The notes beneath the pieces were generated by a model that was not told where the DNA came from, ran no database searches, and worked only from the letters and a program-made list of their open reading frames with translations. Shown here one piece after another: positions 1-7,473 of a stretch of 49,361 nt of DNA (positions are counted from its first letter, which is position 1; every line of letters begins with the position of its first letter). This stretch comes from Lactobacillus sp. UBA5815 (lineage in GTDB: Bacteria > Bacillota > Bacilli > Lactobacillales > Lactobacillaceae), in assembly GCA_002417825.1 (NCBI GenBank), contig DICX01000058.1:1-49361 (forward strand), in the 5' to 3' direction. A program made the translations under genes and the position numbers.

Positions 1-2920
1 CACCACAAGCTTTCAAGATCTTATCACTTGGACGCCCATCAAGTTCACGATACCGCATCATCAAGAAAATACTGTAATCAACTCCCAAAGCAATCAGCAT
101 GATGAAACTGAAGAATGGTGTGTTCCATGTTAGCATGTCTTTGTGCATCAGCATCTTGACCAAGCCTTGGTTGATCGATAATGACCCAACATAAGCGATG
201 AGTAACGTTCCCAAAATGAAGAGCGGTTGCAAGACAGACCGTGTCACGAAGATCAGTGCGATTCCGATTCCGATCAGCATGATGGCTGCAGTCCGGACAA
301 AATCGGAACTAGCAGTCTTCTTCGTGTCATAAATCTTAGAAGACTCACCACCGACTGCGACTTGTGCATTCTTTAAACTCGTCCCCTTCAGCGTCTGCTT
401 TGCCATTTGACTGACTTGGTGAGCTTGACTCGTAGCAAGATCACCACTAGGGCTGGATTTAAAGACGACGATCAATTGTGCTGATTTTTTATCCGCACTT
501 AAATAGTTATTGATCGACTCTTGAAATTCATGATTTTGCAAAGCTTCCTTTGGAATGTAGAACTCATCCGCAGCTGAAGAATTTCCTAAAGCTTTTAAAT
601 AAGTGGATCCAGTACTCAACCCAGCGTTGACTTTGTCGATGCCCTTTGTCAAAGTCGGTGAACTCTCATAAAGTTGTGAAGCACCTTGATTTAACTGAAT
701 GACACCTGGCAAGCTTTGGTTGACAGCACCTTGAACTTGATTCAAGCCATTGCTCAATTGATTCAAAGCCTGAACTGCCCCTGGTAATGCAACGTTTGAA
801 GCAGATGCCAAGGTATTGACCTGTGCTTTCAAAGTTTGGACTTGACTCATCAATTGATTGAGGTTTTGTGCTGACCCAGAGACTTGTGTCATCGAACGGC
901 CTAGAGATTGATCAGCCGAACCAGCAGCTTGCAAGTTGCCAGCGACTTTCTTCAATTGTGCCGCTGTCGACGCTGTCTTCTGATCGGCTTGATTCTTAAC
1001 ACCTGACATGATCTGCGACATGGTTGCTTCCATGACTTGCTTTTGTGCTGGCGTCAATTGTGCTTTAGCTTCTGCTTGTTGATAAGCCTGCATGAGTTGT
1101 GCAACATCGATGTTCGTACTGCCGCTATTTTGCAACGCTTGCAGCGTTTGTCCGGCAGCAGTTAAATTGCCGCCGATGACTTGTGCTTGAACCCCAACGT
1201 TAGTCAAATTCTGCTTCAAAGCTGAAGTATCCACCCCAGCATTGGATTGCTGCAACGCACCATTCAATCTTTGAATACCAGAATTGATTTGAGGAATCCC
1301 GCTTTCGAGTTGTGCCAATTGGGTTGCATTAGAACCGCCGAGTTGACCAGATAATTGCGTACTCAACTGGTTCAACCCATTGACCAATTGTTGTGAACCT
1401 GATTGTAACTGTCCCAAACCATTCGTCATCTTGGACGAACCATCGCTCAATTTGGTTAAACCATTTTGAGCAGTCGCAACACCTGATGTCACAGTTTTCA
1501 TCTGTTGATTGACGTAAAGTTTTTTAACTTTTTCACCATAAGGCTGTGTCACTGACGTGGCAAAATCAACATCTTTAGATGCCTGCAATTTCCGTGTCAA
1601 TGAGTCGATTGCCTTAAGGTCTTTTTCATTATCTAAAGAATGATCGGCTTTGATGTATAAATAGGTCGGTTCTGCCAATCCTTTAGAAAAATGTTTTTGA
1701 ACGATTAATAATCCTGCCTTAGATGGCGTACTATCTGAAATTTCTTGCGTATCATCATAATTCAAATGATTCGAATACATCATGATAAATGGTATCGTCA
1801 CCACCGCAACGATCAACAGATAAGTAACTGGCCGTTTAAGCGTTCCAGCAGAAATATTGTGCCACAGCTTTGATGTCGTTTCGCCTTCAAATTTTTTGAC
1901 TGGCCAAAACATCTTTTTGCCCAATATCGCCATGAAAAATGGGTTCAACGTTAACAAGACGATCAATAGGACAGCGACACCAACAGCGACACCAACGGCA
2001 GACTGATAAACTGAAAAGTGAGCTAAACCTAAAGCAAAGAAACCGATCAAGATCGATGATCCTGAATAAAGAATCGTCTTCCCAGCTTTATGTTGGGCAT
2101 CTTTAGTTGCTTCCCACTTTTCCATACCCTTACCCAAGTTTTCTTTAAACTTGTCATAAAGCAAGATGTTATAGTCTGTCCCGATGCCGAACAGAACGAT
2201 CACCATGAAAACTTGTGTAAAGTTTGAGAATGGAAAATCAACTTTATCCACTAAATTCGTAACGATCGAAAAAGCAGTGATAAACGAAACACCCACCGTT
2301 AAAAGAGAAATCAGCGGAACGATCGGCGATTTGAAGACCAAGACTAAAACGATAAAGATGAAGATGATCGAAATGACTTCTGTCTTTTTGATCCCTTCCT
2401 GAACAGCTGCCGAGAAATCATCAGTTAGGATGTCAGCACCTGTAATATAGGTACGTAATCCCTTTGTCTTGATGGCTTTCGTCAATTGCTGATTGATCTG
2501 GCTGACACTGCCATGGCTTTTTGATACATAAAATTGTGCAACGACCGTCGTTTTGTCTTTTGCAATCAGCTTCTTTTTTGTCGCGATATTGTCATATGGG
2601 GCCAACATCGTTTTGATGCCAAGCTTTTTCTTGTTATCTTTCAAGTACTTAATCGTTGACTTGACGTTCTCACGATCTTCGGCAGTCATCTTACCATCTT
2701 TTTGATTAAAGACGGCCGCAATCTGATACGTGTTCTTTTGATGATGCCCCCATTGATTTTGAATATTATCTGCTAATGAACTTTCGACATCAGCAGGCAA
2801 TCTGATTTCAGAATGCTGTCTCGTCAAAGTATTGACGTCCGGCAACGTGAAAATCGCGATCAAGACGATCAGGATCCACGCGACCAAGGCGCCTACATGA
2901 TTTTTGATTAAGCGCTTCAT
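1..2920 (-). CDS. MMPL/RND-family membrane exporter, C-terminus cut by window edge
   Basis: The reading frame stays open from the ATG at 2920 to the left edge, so the 3' end is missing (about 970 residues seen). The translation has the two-fold MMPL layout: a first transmembrane (TM) helix (MKRLIKNHVGALVAWILIVL), an extracellular domain, a block of membrane helices containing GIGTDYNILLYDKF, a second long extracellular region and a second membrane block with the matching GVDYSIFLMMRYRE motif. These paired GxxxDY motifs carry the Asp used for proton coupling in MMPL proteins. The second extracellular region (roughly residues 450-830) is rich in Leu, Gln, Asn and Ser with helical periodicity, as in YhgE/Pip-like proteins. 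It is translated 15 nt after the TetR gene, so the two probably form one operon. The substrate is not evident; lipid, drug or peptide export is typical of the family. Confidence 0.9.
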   Translation of the reverse strand, partial: MKRLIKNHVGALVAWILIVLIAIFTLPDVNTLTRQHSEIRLPADVESSLADNIQNQWGHHQKNTYQIAAVFNQKDGKMTAEDRENVKSTIKYLKDNKKKLGIKTMLAPYDNIATKKKLIAKDKTTVVAQFYVSKSHGSVSQINQQLTKAIKTKGLRTYITGADILTDDFSAAVQEGIKKTEVISIIFIFIVLVLVFKSPIVPLISLLTVGVSFITAFSIVTNLVDKVDFPFSNFTQVFMVIVLFGIGTDYNILLYDKFKENLGKGMEKWEATKDAQHKAGKTILYSGSSILIGFFALGLAHFSVYQSAVGVAVGVAVLLIVLLTLNPFFMAILGKKMFWPVKKFEGETTSKLWHNISAGTLKRPVTYLLIVAVVTIPFIMMYSNHLNYDDTQEISDSTPSKAGLLIVQKHFSKGLAEPTYLYIKADHSLDNEKDLKAIDSLTRKLQASKDVDFATSVTQPYGEKVKKLYVNQQMKTVTSGVATAQNGLTKLSDGSSKMTNGLGQLQSGSQQLVNGLNQLSTQLSGQLGGSNATQLAQLESGIPQINSGIQRLNGALQQSNAGVDTSALKQNLTNVGVQAQVIGGNLTAAGQTLQALQNSGSTNIDVAQLMQAYQQAEAKAQLTPAQKQVMEATMSQIMSGVKNQADQKTASTAAQLKKVAGNLQAAGSADQSLGRSMTQVSGSAQNLNQLMSQVQTLKAQVNTLASASNVALPGAVQALNQLSNGLNQVQGAVNQSLPGVIQLNQGASQLYESSPTLTKGIDKVNAGLSTGSTYLKALGNSSAADEFYIPKEALQNHEFQESINNYLSADKKSAQLIVVFKSSPSGDLATSQAHQVSQMAKQTLKGTSLKNAQVAVGGESSKIYDTKKTASSDFVRTAAIMLIGIGIALIFVTRSVLQPLFILGTLLIAYVGSLSINQGLVKMLMHKDMLTWNTPFFSFIMLIALGVDYSIFLMMRYRELDGRPSDKILKACG

Positions 2921-2935
2921 TTTTTCATCCTTCCT

Positions 2936-3496
2936 CTATGATTCGCTTGTCTTAGGACTGACGAGACGCAACAACATTTCATGATAATTTTCACTAGCTT
3001 GTTGTGCATCTTCGTCTTTGAACATTTTTGAACGATCAAAAAAAACATACCCTAAAACTGCGCCAAGCAAAGCGTGGATTGAAATAACATGATCTTTGTT
3101 GACGTCGATCTTTTTCCCCAAATCAAGAATCTCCATCACTTTTTGTGCAATCGCTGCGTCGATCGTATATTCATTCAACGTAAAAAACGTGCTGGCGATC
3201 GCACGATCACTCAACAAAAAATCACGAATGATATCTGCAAATCGATAAACTGCTTCTTTACCAGACAAGCCGATGACCTCTTGCATCAACTTTTGACGTA
3301 AGAACTCTAAGCGACGAGCTGCTACTAAAGATAAAAGTTCATGTCGATTGGACACGTAATGATACAGTGACTGTGATCGAATTCCTAAGGCTTTAGCCAG
3401 TTTAGGCATCGTTACAGCAGCTAAGCCATCTTCATCAATCATTTGTGTCGCTTGATCGAGTACTTTGTTCAGATCGAGCGTCCTTTTTTTGACCAT
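2936..3496 (-). CDS. TetR-family transcriptional regulator
   Basis: A 186-aa TetR-type repressor. The N-terminal helix-turn-helix is clear: VLDQATQMIDEDGLAAVTMPKLAKALGIRSQSLYHYVSNRHELLSLVA has the usual TetR spacing, with LYHYV in the recognition helix. The C-terminal ligand domain is helical and diverged. I chose the ATG at 3496 because GGAGG lies 5 nt upstream of it; a TTG eight codons earlier has no ribosome site and would place that GGAGG inside the gene. It is the first gene of a two-gene unit with the MMPL exporter and very likely represses both, by analogy with TetR-exporter pairs. The promoter and operator lie at 3526-3571. Confidence 0.92.
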   Translation of the reverse strand: MVKKRTLDLNKVLDQATQMIDEDGLAAVTMPKLAKALGIRSQSLYHYVSNRHELLSLVAARRLEFLRQKLMQEVIGLSGKEAVYRFADIIRDFLLSDRAIASTFFTLNEYTIDAAIAQKVMEILDLGKKIDVNKDHVISIHALLGAVLGYVFFDRSKMFKDEDAQQASENYHEMLLRLVSPKTSES

Positions 3497-3525
3497 TTTT
3501 ACCTCCACTTTTGTTGACAAGAGCT

Positions 3526-3571
3526 AATATAGCACTTCATTCCGTAGATTACAATCTACAAGTAGTAGATT
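3526..3571 (-). promoter_or_regulatory. Promoter of the tetR-MMPL operon overlapped by a triple half-site operator
   Basis: On the minus strand a TTGTAA box (3549-3554) and a TATATT box (3526-3531) are 17 bp apart. The -35 box lies inside a perfect palindrome, GTAGATT-AC-AATCTAC (3544-3559). A third half-site, GTAGATT (3565-3571), pairs as an inverted repeat with the middle half-site across AAGTA. This gives two overlapping palindromes with different spacers. A TetR dimer bound here would block polymerase; autoregulation is inferred from position. Confidence 0.75.
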
Positions 3572-3671
3572 CTTTAAATTTTACGACAAACATTATACGC
3601 AGAATTACATTTTAACAGTATTCGAAAGTGATAAAATATAAAATAGAAAAAGTAGAAAGCGTATTCATTAA

Positions 3672-3959
3672 ATGAAGAAATGGCTCTTAACGAATTTGAT
3701 TACAATCGTAACCTTTGGAATTGGATCACTTTATCTTTTGGAACTTGATTTTTCCGATACACCACTTGGCCAAGATGCAGGACGTATCTGCTTAGCATTC
3801 GTTCTGATCTGTCTTTTTGGAATGCTTGCGCAATTTCAAATTGCTTGGGGATTTTATGTTTTTGGCAAATTTGAAGAAAAAGTGATTCGCCATCTTCCCC
3901 GTGCTCAACGTGAAGCTGAAGCAAAAAAAAGAGCTTCTAAAAAAGTCAAATGGCTTTAA
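3672..3959 (+). CDS. Small two-helix membrane protein, unknown function
   Basis: A 95-aa protein I do not recognise. Two hydrophobic segments are visible (about residues 5-25 and 38-65), followed by a strongly basic C-terminal tail (RAQREAEAKKRASKKVKWL), so the tail is probably cytoplasmic. The ribosome site is weak (AGAAAG, about 12 nt upstream). AT-rich sequence including TAAAAT at about 3630-3645 could be its -10 region. It lies alone between the tetR promoter and a convergent secreted protein gene. The coding call rests on the hydrophobic pattern and ATG start; no function is proposed. Confidence 0.6.
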   Translation: MKKWLLTNLITIVTFGIGSLYLLELDFSDTPLGQDAGRICLAFVLICLFGMLAQFQIAWGFYVFGKFEEKVIRHLPRAQREAEAKKRASKKVKWL

Positions 3960-3989
3960 ATCCATCATGACTTTTTTAAAAGCTTGAAT

Positions 3990-4901
3990 TTATTTTGAAG
4001 CTAAAAAGAACTGATCGACGGCTTGACCAAGTGCAGGAAGCTTAGACCCTAATCCATCGCTCACCGCCGCTATCACAACGGTATGTTTGCCTATCGTGAT
4101 TAAAGCAGCTGAATTATGAGCGTCACTGATTTGCGCAATCGTGCCAGAAACATTTTGACTAATCTTACGAACCGGATATGATGCCAGCTGCGTCAACACT
4201 TGCCGATCCCAAGGATTACCAAGGCCTTTTCCCTGATAAAGTGCTTGAAGCGTGACGGATAAGTCTGTCGCAGTCGTCACGCCAACTTTTGATGCACCAA
4301 ACTTAGCGGTGATCTTGGTTTGAGATGCCCCATATTGTCGTGCAACACGATTAACACGATCCGGCGTAACCACCTTCAACATGATGTTGCTTGCAGTCAA
4401 ATCATTATGCAGCATCTGTGTAATGATATATTGATCGCCATATGTCGTGCCAACGCGTAAACTAGAACTGTGTCCAACAAGTTCAGCAGCAGTAACTTGA
4501 TGTGTTGCGTTGGCCTTGATAGCACCTGTCTTGACGGCTTGCTGATAAGCCAAAAGGACATACAGTTGTAAAATATTACCGACATTGAATGTTTTTTGCC
4601 CTGTATTCATGACTTGCGCAGATTTTCCCTTAGCAGAAATTTCATGAACATCAACGGCATAACGGGCCAGACCGGTACCAAATACAGATTTGATTTTCGC
4701 CGCCAGTTGACGATTGCTTTTAGCCGTGATTCGAACGCGGTGTGATTCTGGCAACTGACTTTGGGAACGTGAAGAAACGATCTTATTCGTGCCGTTTTCA
4801 ATAGTCAGCTTTGCGTTTGCTTGCTGATGAAGACTTGTCGAATAAAGCATCAATGCACAGAAAGAAGTGATAGCGGAGCCAATTAAAATATGATTTTTCA
4901 T
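3990..4901 (-). CDS. Secreted class-A beta-lactamase-like (serine hydrolase) protein lacking catalytic motifs
   Basis: A 303-aa protein with an N-terminal signal or anchor helix (about residues 5-22) and a fold-level match to class-A beta-lactamase-type serine hydrolases. The stretch FNVGNILQLYVLLAYQQAV (105-123) aligns with the usual F-x-A-S-T-x-K-V-P-I-L helix, but the nucleophile Ser aligns with Asn109 and the general-base Lys with Gln112. NDLTASN (166-172) aligns with SDNTATN, and VSG (251-253) sits where KTG is expected. So the scaffold is kept while all three motifs are altered. Comparable secreted proteins in lactobacilli are annotated as serine hydrolases; this copy is more likely a wall- or ligand-binding pseudoenzyme. 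GGGA lies 8 nt before the ATG. Confidence 0.75.
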   Translation of the reverse strand: MKNHILIGSAITSFCALMLYSTSLHQQANAKLTIENGTNKIVSSRSQSQLPESHRVRITAKSNRQLAAKIKSVFGTGLARYAVDVHEISAKGKSAQVMNTGQKTFNVGNILQLYVLLAYQQAVKTGAIKANATHQVTAAELVGHSSSLRVGTTYGDQYIITQMLHNDLTASNIMLKVVTPDRVNRVARQYGASQTKITAKFGASKVGVTTATDLSVTLQALYQGKGLGNPWDRQVLTQLASYPVRKISQNVSGTIAQISDAHNSAALITIGKHTVVIAAVSDGLGSKLPALGQAVDQFFLASK

Positions 4902-4928
4902 ACAAATTCCCTTTTCGATTCATCTTAC

Positions 4929-4961
4929 TGTCACTCATTTTAACGCAATCAAAAAGTGACA
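4929..4961. repeat. Inverted repeat in the 4902-5069 intergenic region
   Basis: TGTCACT (4929-4935) and AGTGACA (4955-4961) form a 7-bp inverted repeat with a 19-bp spacer, followed by a T run on the plus strand. It lies between two divergent genes (serine hydrolase-like and N-acetylglucosamine kinase-like). It could be an operator or a weak hairpin. Apart from this and a TATAAC box near 4994-4999, I see nothing else in the gap. Confidence 0.3.
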
Positions 4962-5069
4962 TTTTTTTCTTCAAGTGTCTTCACGAACTGTATTATAACG
5001 AAATCAACTCGTTTTAGCAGAATCACTGGTTCAGTTTACAGATTATTTTAACAAAAAGAGAGGAAACTC

Positions 5070-5960
5070 ATGACTTATAAAATTGGCGTCGATGCTGGTG
5101 GTACACATACCACTGCCATTGCTTACGACGATAACGGAAAAAAATCAGCCCAGAGCGAAAGCGGACAAGGTAATATCATAGTAGATTACGAAGGTGGCCT
5201 AAAAAACATCGTTTCTGCGATTCAAGCGGTTCAAGCCAAATTATCTGGGCGTTGTGAGAAAGTCTTAGTTGGTATCGCAGGACTCTCAATTTATGGACAT
5301 GAAGATCAAATCAGCCATCTCATCTCTGAGCAAGTCGATGCACCTGTTCGCGCAATCACAGATTCAGAGCTGGCTTTTTTGAATGGCTTAGAAGGTCATG
5401 ACGGCATGATCGTCATTGCGGGAACAGGCTCCGTCGTTAACGGTCGACAAAATGGTAAATGGCTCATCGTTGGCGGATATGGTCAAATCCTTGGTGATGA
5501 AGGCAGTGCTTACGCCATTGCCGTTGATGCCATGAAAGAGGCCCTGGCAAGCTGGGATAAACGTGAAGCAAACGATCTGATTCCTTTCTTTACTGAACGA
5601 TTCCACGTTGAAACGATGGCCGATTGCAATGCACCTTTTTACGAATTGAATCGGCCGCAAGTTGCCGCAATGGCAGAAAAAATCGCTGGACTCGCAGACA
5701 ACGGTTCTGAAGACGCTAAAAACGTCATCGCACACCAAGCACATTTGCTCGCACAACAAATCATTACTTGTTTTAATCGCTATGATGATCCAAAACCGAT
5801 GCGGGTTTCATTGACAGGCTCCGTCTTACTCAAAAACACGATGATGCGTGCCCTCATCGAAGATGAAGTCAAAAGTCATTTTGAAGCAGCAACTTTTAGC
5901 CTTGCACCTGTGGGCAATGCACGTGGTGTCCTTTTCGACAATGATTCGCCACAAAACTAA
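5070..5960 (+). CDS. BadF/BadG-type ATPase, N-acetylglucosamine kinase-like
   Basis: A 296-aa sugar-kinase-fold protein. The N-terminus KIGVDAGGTHTTAIAYDDNGK is the phosphate-1 loop of the BadF/BadG/N-acetylglucosamine kinase family. IVIAGTGSVVNGRQNGKWLIVGGYGQILGDEGSAYAI (from about residue 114) contains the phosphate-2 and sugar-binding GD-EGS signature, and LTGSVLLKN (about 249) is the adenosine motif. Length is typical. It probably phosphorylates N-acetylglucosamine or a related amino sugar, using ATP in the cytoplasm, for recycling or catabolism of wall sugars. It has its own ribosome site (GAGAGGAAA) and terminator. The exact substrate cannot be told from sequence alone. Confidence 0.85.
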   Translation: MTYKIGVDAGGTHTTAIAYDDNGKKSAQSESGQGNIIVDYEGGLKNIVSAIQAVQAKLSGRCEKVLVGIAGLSIYGHEDQISHLISEQVDAPVRAITDSELAFLNGLEGHDGMIVIAGTGSVVNGRQNGKWLIVGGYGQILGDEGSAYAIAVDAMKEALASWDKREANDLIPFFTERFHVETMADCNAPFYELNRPQVAAMAEKIAGLADNGSEDAKNVIAHQAHLLAQQIITCFNRYDDPKPMRVSLTGSVLLKNTMMRALIEDEVKSHFEAATFSLAPVGNARGVLFDNDSPQN

Positions 5961-5987
5961 AAAGCCTGCTTTTAGCAGGCTTTTTTT
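5961..5987. terminator. Bidirectional intrinsic terminator
   Basis: AAAGCCTGCT and AGCAGGCTTT form a stem with a 3-nt loop, with a T run on the plus side and an A run on the minus side. It serves the kinase gene on the left and the convergent LiaF-like gene on the right. Confidence 0.9.
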
Positions 5988-5997
5988 ATGGCATTCG

Positions 5998-6681
5998 TCA
6001 AACACGAATCAAAGTTAATTGGCTAGCAGTGAGGTTTCCTGTTAAAATCAAAGTTTTATCCTGAGTTCCCTGTCGCTGACCATCAACTTGAACTTGACTA
6101 AAAGTCGTTGTCAGATCATCAGATGAGATGTTCCATTCAAGCGGCACATAAAGTTTGACCTCAGAGGCAAAAACACTAAGATTGATTTTAGCATCTGGCG
6201 CTGGTAATTCTGCATGTTCAAAAGAAACCGATACGGAGGACGCAAAAGTTTTGATGTTCAAACTTGTCAAAAGATCATCAAAATCAATCTTCTGATGTTG
6301 CATCGTTGCATGGACCGTTGTCGAATCTCTTGAAATCGTATCCCCAAAATAACTCGTAAACCGTTTTAAAGTCGGCTGATAAATCAGCGATGCACCAATG
6401 CTGATCAAAATACCTGCACCAAACAGTGTCCAATTCGAAACTCGGCTTAATCCCAAAACGGTTCGGTGCAGCATGATCAGAAAAGTCAACAACAGCGTGC
6501 TGCTCACGACTAATCGATATTTTACGGCATTCCACAATCCGATCAGCAGCAAAAAAGTTATCGCCAAGTGATCTGTCCATGGATTCGTCCACAGATGCAG
6601 ACCATCGATCACGAATAAAATGGCCAATAAGATCAAACAAATGCCCCAATTCAAAGATGTTTTTTTCAACTTATCCAGCAT
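5998..6681 (-). CDS. LiaF-like cell-envelope stress membrane protein
   Basis: A 227-aa protein with about four N-terminal membrane helices (residues 12-110) and a C-terminal soluble domain (about 140-227). VFASEVKLYVPLEWNISSD is the hallmark strand-turn of the LiaF / cell-wall-active antibiotic response domain, whose usual form is FGxVxIxVPxxxxV. In LiaFSR systems LiaF inhibits the kinase LiaS. No LiaS- or LiaR-like gene is adjacent, so this is either an orphan sensor or a family member with another partner. The start at 6681 was chosen because GAGGAGG precedes it by 9 nt; a TTG one codon earlier is less likely. It converges on the kinase gene across a shared terminator. Confidence 0.8.
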   Translation of the reverse strand: MLDKLKKTSLNWGICLILLAILFVIDGLHLWTNPWTDHLAITFLLLIGLWNAVKYRLVVSSTLLLTFLIMLHRTVLGLSRVSNWTLFGAGILISIGASLIYQPTLKRFTSYFGDTISRDSTTVHATMQHQKIDFDDLLTSLNIKTFASSVSVSFEHAELPAPDAKINLSVFASEVKLYVPLEWNISSDDLTTTFSQVQVDGQRQGTQDKTLILTGNLTASQLTLIRV

Positions 6682-6817
6682 CAAAACCCGCCTCCTCTTT
6701 TGATTTCTATTTTACACGATTATTCAAAATCAACGTGATAAAAAGGATGGACTGTACAAAAGCAGCCTTTATCCGTTAAGATAATCAAGACAAGATTTTA
6801 AATGGAGGCATTTTAAC

Positions 6818-7417
6818 GTGCATAAAAAACTTGAATTAAAAAAAGACGGAAAAACCGTAATGGGACAATTAGATGGTCCTGAACTCCCAGAAGGAAAAGT
6901 TGCACCCTTGATCATCTTTGATCAAATTGCACATCAAGCATCTCTTTCTAAAACGTATCGCGATCTCCTGACAAAGCAAGGTGCTTTAACTTTTACTTTC
7001 ACAGCTAAAAATATCGAAGACGCACAAGAAAAAATTGAGGTTGCTTTTGCATGTCTTCGCGAACGCTCTGAAGTATATGGTGAAATGATTTTATTGGCAG
7101 GCCAAGCACAGGGCGCAAGAGCTGCTATGCTGTCAGCAATCGATTTAGGCGCTAGCGTCAAAGGACTGATCCTGCTCAGTCCCAGTTTTCTCTCACAAGA
7201 TTTGAAACGATTAGGAAACTACCCTGGTCACGCATTGGTTACGGCAGCATCTCAAGATGACATTATACCTTTAGATCAAATCAAAAAAGCAACTCAGCTC
7301 ATGGCACACGGCGATTTTATCGAACTGCGCAAGGAAGGTCACGTTTATTCAGATGATGCCATCAACCGTGTCGCACATCTAATTCAGCTTTTTATCGTTA
7401 CGACACTCAATCATTAA
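6818..7417 (+). CDS. Alpha/beta-hydrolase-fold protein with Ser-to-Ala at the nucleophile elbow
   Basis: A 199-aa alpha/beta-hydrolase-like protein. The nucleophile elbow reads LLAGQAQGARAAM, so the G-x-S-x-G motif is G-Q-A-Q-G (95-99) with Ala97 replacing the nucleophile. The acid turn (ASQDDIIP, 144-151) and catalytic His (EGHVYSDD, 173-180) remain. It starts at a GTG with GGAGG 9 nt upstream. It is short for the family and has no lid. The pattern suggests a hydrolase descendant that no longer forms an acyl-enzyme; a binding or regulatory role is possible. The gene stands alone, with a terminator directly after it. Confidence 0.75.
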   Translation: MHKKLELKKDGKTVMGQLDGPELPEGKVAPLIIFDQIAHQASLSKTYRDLLTKQGALTFTFTAKNIEDAQEKIEVAFACLRERSEVYGEMILLAGQAQGARAAMLSAIDLGASVKGLILLSPSFLSQDLKRLGNYPGHALVTAASQDDIIPLDQIKKATQLMAHGDFIELRKEGHVYSDDAINRVAHLIQLFIVTTLNH

Positions 7418-7431
7418 ATAACCACACAAAA

Positions 7432-7463
7432 AAAGAGACAAGCGATGCTTGTCTCTTTTTTTG
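7432..7463. terminator. Bidirectional intrinsic terminator
   Basis: AAAGAGACAAGC and GCTTGTCTCTTT form a 12-bp stem with loop GAT, followed by more T. It sits between the hydrolase-like gene and the convergent ABC importer operon and probably stops both. Confidence 0.92.
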
Positions 7464-7473
7464 CTATTTTCGT

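Noticed and set aside
690..1480. DNA repeat array in the MMPL gene
   Set aside because: The repeated look comes from Leu/Gln/Asn/Ser-rich helical coding sequence in the extracellular domain; no regular DNA unit is conserved.
2184..2402. 72-aa Lys- and Thr-rich plus-strand ORF
   Set aside because: Antisense to the MMPL membrane segment, repetitive low-quality composition and no ribosome site.
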